Assembly: GCA_937927415.1 (NCBI GenBank) | Contig: CALBDS010000043.1 | Span: 124,001 to 188,000, forward strand | DNA from: an uncultured Rhodospirillaceae bacterium | GTDB taxonomy: Bacteria; Pseudomonadota; Alphaproteobacteria; Azospirillales; Azospirillaceae | Length of the DNA stretch: 64,000 bases | Direction of reading: 5' to 3' | Shown here: positions 44,162-57,098 of the stretch, piece by piece | How the letters are laid out: every line of letters begins with the position of its first letter | Position numbering within the stretch: the stretch's first letter is position 1 | Position numbers and translations under genes: made by a program | Notes under the pieces: model-generated | Told to the model about the DNA's origin: nothing | Databases searched by the model: none | Seen by the model: only the letters and a program-made list of their open reading frames with translations

Positions 44162-45037
44162 ATGGCTGTTCTCGTTAATTCCAATACGAAGGTCATCTGC
44201 CAGGGCTTCACTGGCGCCCAGGGCACCTTCCACTCCGAACAGGCCATCGCCTACGGCACCAAGATGGTCGGCGGCGTGACCCCCGGTAAGGGCGGCACCA
44301 AGCATCTGGACCTGCCGGTGTTCGACACCGTGGCCGACGCGGTGGAAAAGACCGGCGCCAACGCCTCCGTGATCTACGTGCCGCCTCCCTTTGCGGCCGA
44401 CGCGATCCTGGAAGCCATCGACGCCGAAATCCCGCTGGTGGTCTGCATCACCGAAGGCATCCCGGTGCTGGACATGGTGCGCGTGAAGCGCGCGCTCGCC
44501 AACTCCGGCACCCGCCTGATCGGGCCGAACTGCCCCGGCATCATCACGCCGGACGAATGCAAGATCGGCATCATGCCCGGTCACATTCACAAGCGCGGCA
44601 AGATCGGCATCGTGTCGCGTTCGGGCACGCTGACCTATGAAGCCGTGGCGCAGACCACCGCGGCCGGTCTGGGTCAGACCACCTGCATCGGCATCGGCGG
44701 CGACCCCGTCAACGGCACCAACTTCGTCGATTCCCTCCAGCTCTTCCTGGACGACCCGGAGACCGAGGGCATCATCATGATCGGCGAAATCGGTGGCGAC
44801 GCCGAGGTGAAGGGGGCGGAGTTCATCCGCGACTCCGGCACCAAGAAGCCGGTGGTCGGTTTCATCGCCGGGCGCACCGCTCCTCCGGGCCGCCGCATGG
44901 GCCATGCCGGTGCGGTGGTGTCGGGTGGTAACGACACCGCCGACTTCAAGATCGACTTCATGAAGAGCGTGGGCATTGCCGTGGCGGACAGCCCGGCGAG
45001 CCTCGGCTCGACCATGCTGAAGGTCATGAAGGGCTGA
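44162..45037 (+). CDS. sucD: Succinyl-CoA synthetase, alpha subunit
   Basis: A 291-residue subunit carrying the CoA-binding Rossmann domain (QGFTGAQGTFHSEQAIAYGT near 16-35) and the phosphorylated His in RMGHAGAVVSGG near residue 246. IYVPPPFAADAI and GPNCPGIITP are standard stretches. It forms the heteromer with SucC. The start follows the sucC stop by 1 bp. Two GC-rich hairpins come after it before sucA. Confidence 0.97.
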   Translation: MAVLVNSNTKVICQGFTGAQGTFHSEQAIAYGTKMVGGVTPGKGGTKHLDLPVFDTVADAVEKTGANASVIYVPPPFAADAILEAIDAEIPLVVCITEGIPVLDMVRVKRALANSGTRLIGPNCPGIITPDECKIGIMPGHIHKRGKIGIVSRSGTLTYEAVAQTTAAGLGQTTCIGIGGDPVNGTNFVDSLQLFLDDPETEGIIMIGEIGGDAEVKGAEFIRDSGTKKPVVGFIAGRTAPPGRRMGHAGAVVSGGNDTADFKIDFMKSVGIAVADSPASLGSTMLKVMKG

Positions 45038-45044
45038 TGGCGAT

Positions 45045-45108
45045 GGCGCGGAAGACACCCTCTTCCGCGCCGTTCCATTTCAGGGCGCCGTCCCATCCTG
45101 GCGGCGCC
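45045..45108 (+). terminator. Tandem hairpins between sucD and sucA
   Basis: GGCGCGGAAGA/TCTTCCGCGCC (45045-45071) is a perfect 11 bp stem with a CACCC loop, and GGCGCCG/CGGCGCC (45084-45108) a second one, followed by TGTTT. Neither ends in a strong T-run. They could lower read-through or protect the sucCD part of a processed message. Confidence 0.5.
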
Positions 45109-45164
45109 TGTTTCACATCAACGGATGCAAAGGGAACCGGGCGTATCCGCCCGAGGCAAGAACC

Positions 45165-48062
<2,898 letters not shown>

Positions 48063-48109
48063 CGTCACGCCTCACGCCCGAGCAAAAAAAGAAAGCTAAA
48101 GAGGAACAC

Positions 48110-49339
<1,230 letters not shown>

Positions 49340-49355
49340 TAAAGCACGGGGAAAA

Positions 49356-49409
49356 GCGGGAGGGCGCCGCCCTCCCGCAACCCTCCCGCCAAAGGCCGGG
49401 GGCCTTTGG
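49356..49409 (+). terminator. Two GC-rich hairpins after sucB
   Basis: GCGGGAGGGC/GCCCTCCCGC starts 17 bp after the sucB stop; CCAAAGGCC/GGCCTTTGG follows at 49389-49409. Neither has a T-run, and they precede a stronger terminator at 49420. Confidence 0.5.
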
Positions 49410-49419
49410 AAACCCAAAA

Positions 49420-49457
49420 GAAAAGGGCCGGAAGCGTCAGCCTCCGGCCCTTTTCTT
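49420..49457. terminator. Bidirectional intrinsic terminator between sucB and lipoprotein gene
   Basis: GAAAAGGGCCGGA and TCCGGCCCTTTTC form a 13 bp stem with a 10-base loop. The right arm runs into TTTTCTT on the plus strand, and the left arm gives TTTTCTTTTGG on the minus strand. The flanking genes converge, so it serves both. Confidence 0.8.
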
Positions 49458-49471
49458 GTGAGCGAATAAGC

Positions 49472-50071
49472 TCAGCGCATGACGGCGAAGGACAGATCCT
49501 TGCGGATGCCGCCGTCCAGGCGGGCGTTCAGGTCGTCCATCATTCGGGCAACCATTTCCTGCAGCGTCGCGTCACGGTTGGCGGGGGTGATGTTCTCCGC
49601 CGTGGTGGTGGAACGGGTCACAAAGGATTTGGTCGAACCGCGGTGGGTGGTGGCTCCCGACACTTCCGCGGTGATTTCCACCTCGATCCGCCCGTCATAG
49701 CGCATGGACTGGTCGTTGGTGAAATAGCCCGTGATGCCGCTGGTCGCCTTTTGCAGCGGCACCGCCACCAGGCTGGCGTCCTTGATGGTCACGCGGGCCG
49801 TGCCGGCGGTGCCGGCAGCGCGCAGGCGCTGCTGCGCCCAGATCTGCACCGCCTGGGACGGCGACACCGGCGCTGCGGCCTGCCCCGCCGGGACACGGGA
49901 TGCGTCAACCACATTGATCGACGCCACCGACAGCATGATCGGCGCGTAGCTGGAAAAATCCACCGGCCGGGCCGACACCGGCGGCTGGCTGGTCGAACAG
50001 GCGGACAGCGCCGCCGCCATCACCGCCCCCAAAACCAGGGCGCGGCGCGGCACTACGGAACGACGGGTCAC
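49472..50071 (-). CDS. Predicted lipoprotein, unknown function
   Basis: A 199-residue protein starting at a GTG (50071) with GGAG about 10 bp upstream. The signal peptide ends in a lipobox (AAALSAC). The mature part is mostly beta/alpha with VTIKDASLVAVPL, GRIEVEITAEVSGATT and MVARMMDDLNARLDGGIRKD. This layout resembles small outer-membrane-anchored proteins of unknown function in Rhodospirillales. It stands 35 bp downstream of hslO on the same strand and may be read with the argD-argF-hslO unit. Confidence 0.72.
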   Translation of the reverse strand: MTRRSVVPRRALVLGAVMAAALSACSTSQPPVSARPVDFSSYAPIMLSVASINVVDASRVPAGQAAAPVSPSQAVQIWAQQRLRAAGTAGTARVTIKDASLVAVPLQKATSGITGYFTNDQSMRYDGRIEVEITAEVSGATTHRGSTKSFVTRSTTTAENITPANRDATLQEMVARMMDDLNARLDGGIRKDLSFAVMR

Positions 50072-50105
50072 AGTCGGACACTCCGGGCTGAAAGGCAGCC
50101 GGGGG

Positions 50106-51056
50106 TCATGCCCCCGGCTTGGTTGCGTAAATCTGATCCAGATCGGCGTCGGAGAAGCGGTAGGCCGAGGAACAGAACTGACAGACAACTTCCACCTGCC
50201 CGTCATCGGTCTTCAACCCCGCCACCTCGTCCCGCGGCAACCGGCCCAGCATGTCCGTCACCTTCTGCCGCGAGCAACGGCAGCCGAAGCGCAGGTGATG
50301 GGGGGTCCACACCCGCACGCCGTCTTCGTGGAACAGACGGAACAGCAGGTCGCCGGCCCGCAGGGCCGGGTCCAGCATCTCGTCGGCGGTGGCGCTGGCC
50401 AGCAGCACCATGGCGCGGCGCCAGCCGTCCTCGTCACCATCGGCCAGCCGCACCGCCTGCCCCGGCTCCGGCAGCCGCTGGATCATGATGCCGCCGGCCC
50501 GCCACGGACCATCCTCCCCGTCGCGGTCCACCGCCACGGTGATGCCGGTGTCGATCTGCTCCGACTGGCGGAAGTAATGCTGCACGCAGTCGGTCAGGGT
50601 CTTGCCCGACAGTTCCACGATGCCCTGGTAACGGTCGGTGTTCGGCCCCTGATCGACGGTGAAGGCGATGTAGCCCTTGTTCAGCAGGGCCGGCGCGGGG
50701 GCGATGGCGATATCCTCCGCCACCGCTTCCACGGCATCGGCATCGAACTGGGCATAGGCCCGCACGTCGCCGGTGGAGGTGACATCGGCCACCACCAGCT
50801 TCATCGGCCCGTCGCCCTTGGCCTGAAGGGTGAAGATCCCCTCGTATTTCAGCATGCTGGCCAGCAGCACCGCCAAGGCCGCGGTTTCCGCCAGGAAACG
50901 GGCCACGGTGTCGGGATAGGCGTGACGGGACAGGATCTCGTCCAACGCCGGACCCAGGCGCACCATGCGCCCGCGCAGGGCGGAGGCTTCGATCTGGAAC
51001 GGCTGCACCAGATCGTCGAGGGCCGTATCGATGGACTGGGAAGAAGGTTCGGTCAT
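50106..51056 (-). CDS. hslO: Redox-regulated chaperone Hsp33
   Basis: A 316-residue chaperone that becomes active when oxidised. The four zinc-binding Cys near the C-terminus are GCRCSRQKV and VCQFCSSAY. The N-terminal domain has SMLKYEGIFTLQAKGDGPMK and AYAQFD; MIQRLPEP comes later. In many alphaproteobacteria hslO follows argD and argF as it does here, 24 bp after argF. It protects proteins from aggregation during oxidative stress. Confidence 0.94.
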   Translation of the reverse strand: MTEPSSQSIDTALDDLVQPFQIEASALRGRMVRLGPALDEILSRHAYPDTVARFLAETAALAVLLASMLKYEGIFTLQAKGDGPMKLVVADVTSTGDVRAYAQFDADAVEAVAEDIAIAPAPALLNKGYIAFTVDQGPNTDRYQGIVELSGKTLTDCVQHYFRQSEQIDTGITVAVDRDGEDGPWRAGGIMIQRLPEPGQAVRLADGDEDGWRRAMVLLASATADEMLDPALRAGDLLFRLFHEDGVRVWTPHHLRFGCRCSRQKVTDMLGRLPRDEVAGLKTDDGQVEVVCQFCSSAYRFSDADLDQIYATKPGA

Positions 51057-51080
51057 ACGCGGATCACACGAAAAAAGAGG

Positions 51081-51995
51081 TCAGAGACCCAGGCACCAGG
51101 CCAGGACCGCCTTTTGCGCATGGAGCCGGTTTTCCGCCTCGTCCCAGACGGCCGACTGGTGGCCGTCCATGACCGAATCGGTCACCTCTTCCCCACGGTG
51201 CGCGGGCAGGCAATGCTGGAATATGGCGTGCGGGGCCGCCAATGCCATAAGGGCATCGTTGACCTGATAGCGGCCCAGAACCGCGTACCGCTCGGCCTTC
51301 TCCTCTTCCGTGTGGTTCATCGACACCCAGGCATCGGTGACGACGCAATCGACACCGCGCACCGCGTCTGCCGGGTCTTCCAGCAGGACGATGCGCCCAC
51401 CCTCCGACGCCGCCCACTGGACGAGCGACGGCGGCAGGCACAGGCTGGGCGGGCAGGCCAGACGCAGTTCGAACCCGAACCGCACCGCCGCGTGCACCCA
51501 GCTTGCCGCCACGTTGTTGGCGTCGCCCACCCACGCCACCGACCGGCCGGTGATCGGCCCCAGACGCTCTTCGAACGTCTGGAGGTCGGCCATGATCTGG
51601 CAGGGGTGGGATTCGTTGGTCAGCGCGTTGATGACCGGCACCGTGGCGTACGTCGCCAGTTCCAGCAGCCGCTGTTCCGCGCCCGTGCGGATCATGATGG
51701 CGTCCACGAAGCGCGACAGCACGCGGGCGGTGTCGGGGATGGTTTCCCCGCGGCCCAGCTGCATCTCGTCGCTGCGCAGCACCACGGGCGTGCCGCCGAG
51801 CTGGGCCATGCCCACCTCGAACGACACGCGGGTGCGGGTGGACGGCTTTTCGAACAGCATGGCCAGCGTGCGCCCGGCCGCCAGCGAGCGGTACGCCGCC
51901 GGGTCACGCTTCATCGCCGCCGCGCGGTCGAGAATCCCGCGCAGCGTGGCCGTGTCGAAATGATGGATGTCGAGGAAATGCCGGGGCGTCGTCAT
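51081..51995 (-). CDS. argF: Ornithine carbamoyltransferase
   Basis: A 304-residue enzyme making citrulline from ornithine and carbamoyl phosphate in arginine biosynthesis. The carbamoyl-phosphate loop is KPSTRTRVSFEVG near 50-62, and HPCQIMADLQT and the ornithine-side FQHCLPAHRGEEV are present. It opens with HFLDIHHFDTATLRGIL, the anabolic form. The start overlaps the argD stop by 4 bp. Confidence 0.96.
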   Translation of the reverse strand: MTTPRHFLDIHHFDTATLRGILDRAAAMKRDPAAYRSLAAGRTLAMLFEKPSTRTRVSFEVGMAQLGGTPVVLRSDEMQLGRGETIPDTARVLSRFVDAIMIRTGAEQRLLELATYATVPVINALTNESHPCQIMADLQTFEERLGPITGRSVAWVGDANNVAASWVHAAVRFGFELRLACPPSLCLPPSLVQWAASEGGRIVLLEDPADAVRGVDCVVTDAWVSMNHTEEEKAERYAVLGRYQVNDALMALAAPHAIFQHCLPAHRGEEVTDSVMDGHQSAVWDEAENRLHAQKAVLAWCLGL

Positions 51996-53164
51996 GGGGC
52001 GATCTCCTGTGCCGTGCGGTCCAGGATGGCGATGGCCTCGTTCACTTCACCCTCGCCGATGATGAGCGGCGGCAGCAGACGCACCACATTGTCGCCCGCC
52101 GGCACCGACAGCATGCCGTTGGCGCGCAGCTTCGCCACCACGTCGCCGTTGGTGGGCACGCACTTCAGGCCCAGCATCAGCCCCTTGCCGCGCACTTCCG
52201 TAAACACCGACCCGCGGCGGGCCACCAGCTCTTCCAGCTTGGCGTGCATGTAGGCACCAACGCGCTCGACGTTTTCCAGGAATCCCGGTGCGAGCAGATG
52301 ATCCATCACGGCGTTGCCCACGGCCATGGCCAGCGGGTTGCCGCCATAGGTGGAGCCGTGAGTCCCCGCGGTCATGCCCACCGCCGCCTTTTCGGTGGCA
52401 AGGCAGGCCCCCAGCGGGAATCCGCCGCCGATGCCCTTGGCCGAGGCCACCACGTCGGGGGTGATCTCCGCCCATTCATGGGCGAACAGCTTGCCGGTGC
52501 GGCCCATGCCGGTCTGGATTTCGTCCAGGAACAGCAGCAGCCCGTATTCGTCGCACACCGCGCGCAGGCCTTGGAGGAACTCCACGGAGCCTTCGCGGAT
52601 GCCGCCTTCACCCTGGATGGGTTCCAGGCAGATGGCCGCCGTTTCGTCGGTGATGGCGTTGCGCACCTCGTTCAGGTTGCCGAACGCCACCTGATCGAAA
52701 CCGTCGGGCATGGGGCCGAAGCCCTTGATCAGCTTTTCCTGCTTCGCCGCCGCGATGGCGGTGGTGGTGCGCCCGTGGAACGCCTGTTCAAAGGTGATGA
52801 CGCGCCACTTCTGCGGGTTGCCGGTGGTGTAATGGTACTTGCGGCAGACCTTCAGCCCGCACTCCCACGCTTCCGCACCGGAATTGGTGAAGAACACAGT
52901 GTCGGCGAAGGTGTTTTCCACCAGCCGCTTGCCCAGCGATTCCTGTCCCGCCACCCGGAACAGGTTGGAGGTGTGCCAGATCTTCTTCGCCTGCTCGGTC
53001 AGGGCAGCGATCAGAGCCGGGTGCGCGTGGCCCAAGGCATTCACGGCCACACCCGCGGCGAAATCAAGGTATCGTCGGCCCTCCGTGTCGAAGATGTACG
53101 GACCTTCCCCCCGCTCGAACACGACATCCGCACGGGCATAGGTGGGCATGACGACGGGAATCAC
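51992..53164 (-). CDS. argD: Acetylornithine aminotransferase
   Basis: A 390-residue PLP aminotransferase of arginine biosynthesis. The start is the GTG at 53164 (read as MIPVVMPTYARADVVFERG) with GGGAG upstream, as in related alphaproteobacteria. FTNSGAEAWECGLKVCRKY near 93-111, FLDEIQTGMGRTGKLFAHE near 216-234 and PLP-lysine region VASAKGIGGGFPLGA near 240-254 are present. First gene of argD-argF-hslO. Confidence 0.95.
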   Translation of the reverse strand: MIPVVMPTYARADVVFERGEGPYIFDTEGRRYLDFAAGVAVNALGHAHPALIAALTEQAKKIWHTSNLFRVAGQESLGKRLVENTFADTVFFTNSGAEAWECGLKVCRKYHYTTGNPQKWRVITFEQAFHGRTTTAIAAAKQEKLIKGFGPMPDGFDQVAFGNLNEVRNAITDETAAICLEPIQGEGGIREGSVEFLQGLRAVCDEYGLLLFLDEIQTGMGRTGKLFAHEWAEITPDVVASAKGIGGGFPLGACLATEKAAVGMTAGTHGSTYGGNPLAMAVGNAVMDHLLAPGFLENVERVGAYMHAKLEELVARRGSVFTEVRGKGLMLGLKCVPTNGDVVAKLRANGMLSVPAGDNVVRLLPPLIIGEGEVNEAIAILDRTAQEIAP

Positions 53165-53275
53165 GGCACAAACTCCCAAAAGCAAAAAGGCCCGGCGGGC
53201 ACCGTTGCACGCCGGGGACGGGAACTATCGGGGGATTACCCCCTTCTGTCAATCGAACCGATGGGATTTCGCCGA

Positions 53276-54079
53276 TCAGGCCTTCAATTTGTAGCCGCTG
53301 CGCACCATGCGCCACGCCAGCCACCACAAGGCGATGTCGATGCCCAGCATCACCACCAGCCCCACGGCCAGCGTGCCGTCCGACCGCCCGATGAAGCCAT
53401 AGCGGAACCCGTCGATCATGTAGAAGAACGGGTCGAAATGCGCCACCCACCAGAAGGCGGTGGGCAGGTTTTCCACCGAATAGAAGGTGCCGGACAGGAA
53501 CGACAGCGGCGTCACCACGAAATTGGTCACCGCGGCGATGTGATCGAACTTTTCCGACCACACCCCGCCGATGAAGCCCAGCAGCGACAGCAGCGTCGCC
53601 GCCATCACCGCATGGAACACCACGAAGAACGGGTGCGCGATGCCGATGGGCACGAACAAGGCGATGGCGACCGCCGTCACGATCCCCACCACCAGACCGC
53701 GGGTGACGCCCCCCAGCACGAAGCCGGCGACGAATTCCATGGGTGAGAGCGGCGGCATCAGAATATCGACGATGTTCCCCTGCACCTTGGCGATCACCAC
53801 CGAGGAAGAGGTGTTGGCAAAGGCGTTCTGGGCCAGCGCCATCATGATGAGGCCGGGGGCCAGAAATTCCATATAAGGAACGGTGCCGATCATGCGCACC
53901 GCCCCGCCCAGCGCCAGGGCGAACACGGCGTAGAACAGCAGCGTCGTCACCACCGGCGCCCAGATGGTCTGCTGATGGACCTTGACGAATCGCCAGACCT
54001 CGCGGGCGTAGAGCGTCCACAGCCCGATCCAGTTGACGGAACCGATGGTGCGCGGCATGGGAGGAAGCGGGTGTGTCAT
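53276..54079 (-). CDS. ABC-2 type transporter permease
   Basis: A 267-residue inner-membrane protein with six predicted helices. The ATG at 54079 is chosen; the frame extends upstream without support. FLAPGLIMMALAQNAFANTS near 72-91, DILMPPLSPMEFVAG and TPLSFLSGTFYSVENLP are typical of the ABC-2 permeases of the YadH/NodJ branch. Its partner ATPase gene is not in the window on either side, which is unusual because they are normally adjacent. It is divergent from recX. Substrate unknown. Confidence 0.88.
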   Translation of the reverse strand: MTHPLPPMPRTIGSVNWIGLWTLYAREVWRFVKVHQQTIWAPVVTTLLFYAVFALALGGAVRMIGTVPYMEFLAPGLIMMALAQNAFANTSSSVVIAKVQGNIVDILMPPLSPMEFVAGFVLGGVTRGLVVGIVTAVAIALFVPIGIAHPFFVVFHAVMAATLLSLLGFIGGVWSEKFDHIAAVTNFVVTPLSFLSGTFYSVENLPTAFWWVAHFDPFFYMIDGFRYGFIGRSDGTLAVGLVVMLGIDIALWWLAWRMVRSGYKLKA

Positions 54080-54171
54080 CGCCTGTGGGTACCCAACGCA
54101 TCGTGTCGAACGGCACGGGAACCTAGGCCGGTCGCCGGTCCAGGGCAACCTTTACCAACGGAAGAGCCGCC

Positions 54172-54714
54172 ATGCCACCTGCCCGCCCCCCCAAACCGAT
54201 CACGCCCGAATCGCTGGAACGCTCGGCCCTGCGCTATCTGGAACGCTTCGCCACCTCCGCCGCCAATTTCCGCCGGGTGCTGATGCGCAAGGTGGATACG
54301 GTCTCCCGCGCCAACCCCGCCATGGACCGCGAACAGGCCGCCGGCTGGGTGGAGTCGCTCATTGCCCGCTACATCCGCGCCGGCCTGCTGAACGACGCCG
54401 CCTATGCCGACATGAAGGCCGGCAGCCTGCACCGCCGCGGTGCTTCCACCCGCGCCATCCGCGAAAAGCTGACGGCCAAGGGCGTGCACCGCGACGATGT
54501 GGACCATGCGCTGGCCGACCTGGACGCCGACACCGACGGCCCGCTGGACCGCGCCGCCGCCCTGGCGCTGGCCCGCCGCCGCCGGCTCGGCCCCTTCCGC
54601 CCGGCGAACAGGCGCGCGGCGTTCCGCGACAAGGATCTGGCCGCCCTGGGCCGGGCCGGATTCGATTACGCCACCGCCCGCAGCGTCATCGACGCCGAAG
54701 ACGATTCCGAGTAA
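54172..54714 (+). CDS. recX: Regulatory protein RecX
   Basis: A 180-residue helical protein that limits RecA filaments. The order of three-helix repeats is seen in ALRYLERFATSAANFRRVL near 21-39, LIARYIRAGLLNDAAYADM near 62-80 and GASTRAIREKLTAKGV near 88-103. The C-terminal repeat ends with GRAGFDYATARSVID. recA is not next to it. It is followed by an A/T-rich gap of about 120 bp. Confidence 0.87.
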   Translation: MPPARPPKPITPESLERSALRYLERFATSAANFRRVLMRKVDTVSRANPAMDREQAAGWVESLIARYIRAGLLNDAAYADMKAGSLHRRGASTRAIREKLTAKGVHRDDVDHALADLDADTDGPLDRAAALALARRRRLGPFRPANRRAAFRDKDLAALGRAGFDYATARSVIDAEDDSE

Positions 54715-54840
54715 CAAGGAAGCAGAAACGAATTCATATGAATGTTGTTTTCTTTTCCTTGCCGACTGAAATCAACATTCCCTGGACTTATCAATTTTAT
54801 CGGATTTATTCCTGATATTATTGATCGACAGGGAATTGTC

Positions 54841-55866
54841 ATGATTGAGTTTCTTATTGGAACCGGTGCCATTTCGGGAACGCTGTACGCTGCCGCCTAT
54901 ATTTTCCTGCCACGCTATTTGTCGAAGAACATTCCGTCGCCAGAAAAACGCTCGGAATCCGAAGACAAGAACCGTGCCATCATTTCCGCGACCTTCGCCG
55001 CCATCGGCGCCATTTTCGCCTTTCTCTACAATGTGTATGACGATTCCGGCAAGGAAGCCCTGCGGATCGAAAACGAAGCCCGCAGAACCCGCGGTCAATA
55101 CATCGAAAAGCTGAACGGTTACACCCGCGAGATCTTTCACGCCAACCCGGCCGAGGTGGTGTCCATGCTCTATTCCGTGGGTCTGATGGCCCACGAGGAT
55201 CCGGAAATCCACCAGATCATGACCGAGGTGATGAAAAGCTACCTTCAGAACCAGCTTCCCCTCCCCGCCGGCGTCGATTTCGCCGGCGTCACCCCCCTTG
55301 CCCCCATCGGTGTGGGGGCGCAGACGGCGGTCAACGTGCTGGGCTGGCGCAACCGCACCTTCGACACACCGCACAGGGAGCCGGACCTGAGCCATCTGCT
55401 GCTGAAGAACGTCAACTTCCACGGGCTGGACGGGTTCGGCAAGGCGCTGTTCTACGGTTCCAAGATCCTGGGGTCCGATTTCCGCTACGGCGATTTCACC
55501 GGCACTCGGTTCAGCGGCGCCAGCTTCGACGACTGGATCGCCTATCAGACCGACGAGCACGGCGGCCCGTGGACCGATGCCGTTGCCCAGCAACCGGATT
55601 GGGTGTGGAAGCGTTACAACTACGGCGCCAACTTCACCGGCGCCACTCTGGAACGGGCCGAATTCCAAAACGCCGGGCTAGCGGGGGCCATCTTCGTCAA
55701 CGCCAGACTGGCCGGTGCCCGGTTCGACGGTGCCAACCTGACCCGTGCCGACTTCACCGGCGCCATCGACATCGACAAGGCATCCTTCGACGGCGCCTGT
55801 TCCGATGACATGAGCCGGTTCCCCGAGTCCCTGAAACGCACCCCCGGCCTTCGTCCCCGCTGCTGA
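54841..55866 (+). CDS. Membrane-anchored pentapeptide-repeat protein
   Basis: A 341-residue protein. The ATG at 54841 has AGGGA 7 bp before it; an ATG at 54742 in the same frame gives an unlikely, A/T-rich extension. Two hydrophobic helices (about 2-22 and 46-66, ISATFAAIGAIFAFLYNVYD) are followed by a charged helical part, a middle segment and C-terminal pentapeptide repeats in two blocks, about 202-240 and 257-318, of the form A-(N/D)-(F/L)-x-x (GANFTGATLERAEFQ, ARFDGANLTRADFTGA). Such repeats build a right-handed quadrilateral helix used for protein binding. No enzyme domain. The gene's 5' end and leader are A/T-rich compared with neighbours. Confidence 0.75.
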   Translation: MIEFLIGTGAISGTLYAAAYIFLPRYLSKNIPSPEKRSESEDKNRAIISATFAAIGAIFAFLYNVYDDSGKEALRIENEARRTRGQYIEKLNGYTREIFHANPAEVVSMLYSVGLMAHEDPEIHQIMTEVMKSYLQNQLPLPAGVDFAGVTPLAPIGVGAQTAVNVLGWRNRTFDTPHREPDLSHLLLKNVNFHGLDGFGKALFYGSKILGSDFRYGDFTGTRFSGASFDDWIAYQTDEHGGPWTDAVAQQPDWVWKRYNYGANFTGATLERAEFQNAGLAGAIFVNARLAGARFDGANLTRADFTGAIDIDKASFDGACSDDMSRFPESLKRTPGLRPRC

Positions 55867-55875
55867 GGAACGGCC

Positions 55876-56877
55876 TCAGCCGTCCAGGGTGAACATCAGC
55901 AGCAGCGTGCGTTGAAGCGGGCTGAAATTGTCATCGGACACCAGATAAACGTTCAGCCGGCCATCGGCCCCGACCCGGACCGACAGGCCTTCGTAATTGT
56001 CCAGCGGCAGGGGCGGCCCCAGGGCCGCAACCTCCTCGCCCTCCAGCACGCCGCCGGGGCGCACGGCGGCGGCGGGCACCCGCACCAGCCGCGCCCCCCA
56101 CCCGGCCAGCAGCGAAATGTGCCGTTCCAGCACCAGAAGCCCGCCGTCGGGCAAGGCCGCCGCCGCCGTCGGGCGGTAGCCGGGCCGGGCGTGATACGTC
56201 AGCCGCCGCCAGTCGTCCGCCGCCGTGGGCAGCCCCGGCGCCAGCCAGCCGCGGCGCACCGGGTTGCCGGTGTCGTTCCCCTCCTCCAGCAGCAGCATCC
56301 GGCCGTCGGCGAACAGGGCCATCGCCTCCAACCCGCCGTTGAGGGGGGTGGTGGCGGTGTCGGCCGGCACCGGCAGCGATACCGGCAGCGCATCCCGCTG
56401 CCCCATGGCGGCGGGATAGCGCCACACCCGCGGCGTCCCTTCGAACGACACCAGCCAGTCACCGGACGGCAGCCGCAGCAGGTCTTCGGAATCGGTGGCG
56501 CGCTTCAACCCTTTGGCGCCGGTGCCGGCCAGCGGCTGGATGGTCAGTTCCGACGCCCCGGCCAACCCGCCGCCCGCGTCATAGGACAGATCCCCCCGCA
56601 CCACATGGCCGTGGTCGCTGATGGCGGCAAAGCGCCGGCCCTCGTCGAACACCGCCACCCCCGACAGGCCGCCGATGCCGCCGCCCCGGATGTCGATGCC
56701 GCCGCGGAAGGTCAGGCGGCCCAGACGCACCGGCGCGTCCCCGCCGGTATCCGGCACCACCCGCTGAACCGTGTGCGACGGCACCCGGTTGCCGCTGTCG
56801 GCGGCACAGGCCACCGTCAACGCCAGAGCCATGAGAAAGGGTGTCCAGCGCCTCAGGCGCCCGCGGTGATGAAACAT
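55876..56877 (-). CDS. Phytase-like esterase family exported protein
   Basis: A 333-residue protein with a signal peptide, ending near ALTVACAADS (a lipobox-like VACAADS could make it a lipoprotein). It has the beta-propeller-type sequence of the family called esterase-like activity of phytase: GGGIGGLSGVAVFDEGRRF, AISDHGHVV, ATDSEDLLRLPSGDWLVSFE, NGGLEAMALF and NYEGLSVRV. Activity on phytate or phosphodiesters has not been shown for most members. It is convergent with the pentapeptide gene with 9 bp between them. Confidence 0.82.
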   Translation of the reverse strand: MFHHRGRLRRWTPFLMALALTVACAADSGNRVPSHTVQRVVPDTGGDAPVRLGRLTFRGGIDIRGGGIGGLSGVAVFDEGRRFAAISDHGHVVRGDLSYDAGGGLAGASELTIQPLAGTGAKGLKRATDSEDLLRLPSGDWLVSFEGTPRVWRYPAAMGQRDALPVSLPVPADTATTPLNGGLEAMALFADGRMLLLEEGNDTGNPVRRGWLAPGLPTAADDWRRLTYHARPGYRPTAAAALPDGGLLVLERHISLLAGWGARLVRVPAAAVRPGGVLEGEEVAALGPPLPLDNYEGLSVRVGADGRLNVYLVSDDNFSPLQRTLLLMFTLDG

Positions 56878-57098
56878 CGCCTTTCCTTCCCATAACCGAC
56901 GTGAAAATCAATAGGCGATAGGCCAGAACAACGCTTGCGGAAAGGCTGGCCGCAGCCGGTTAGACCCTATACGGACGGAAGTACACCGTTTGCTTTTCCC
57001 CCGTGGTCCCCCAAACACTCTAAATACTCAAGGTTCCGCGGTGCTGCATACTCCTGCATCGCGTTCTCGGGGTTCCGCATCAGGACCAAGCACCGCCC

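Noticed and set aside
54742..54840. N-terminal extension of the pentapeptide-repeat protein
   Set aside because: The 33 extra residues are encoded by A/T-rich sequence without a ribosome site; the ATG at 54841 has AGGGA upstream and starts directly with a membrane helix.
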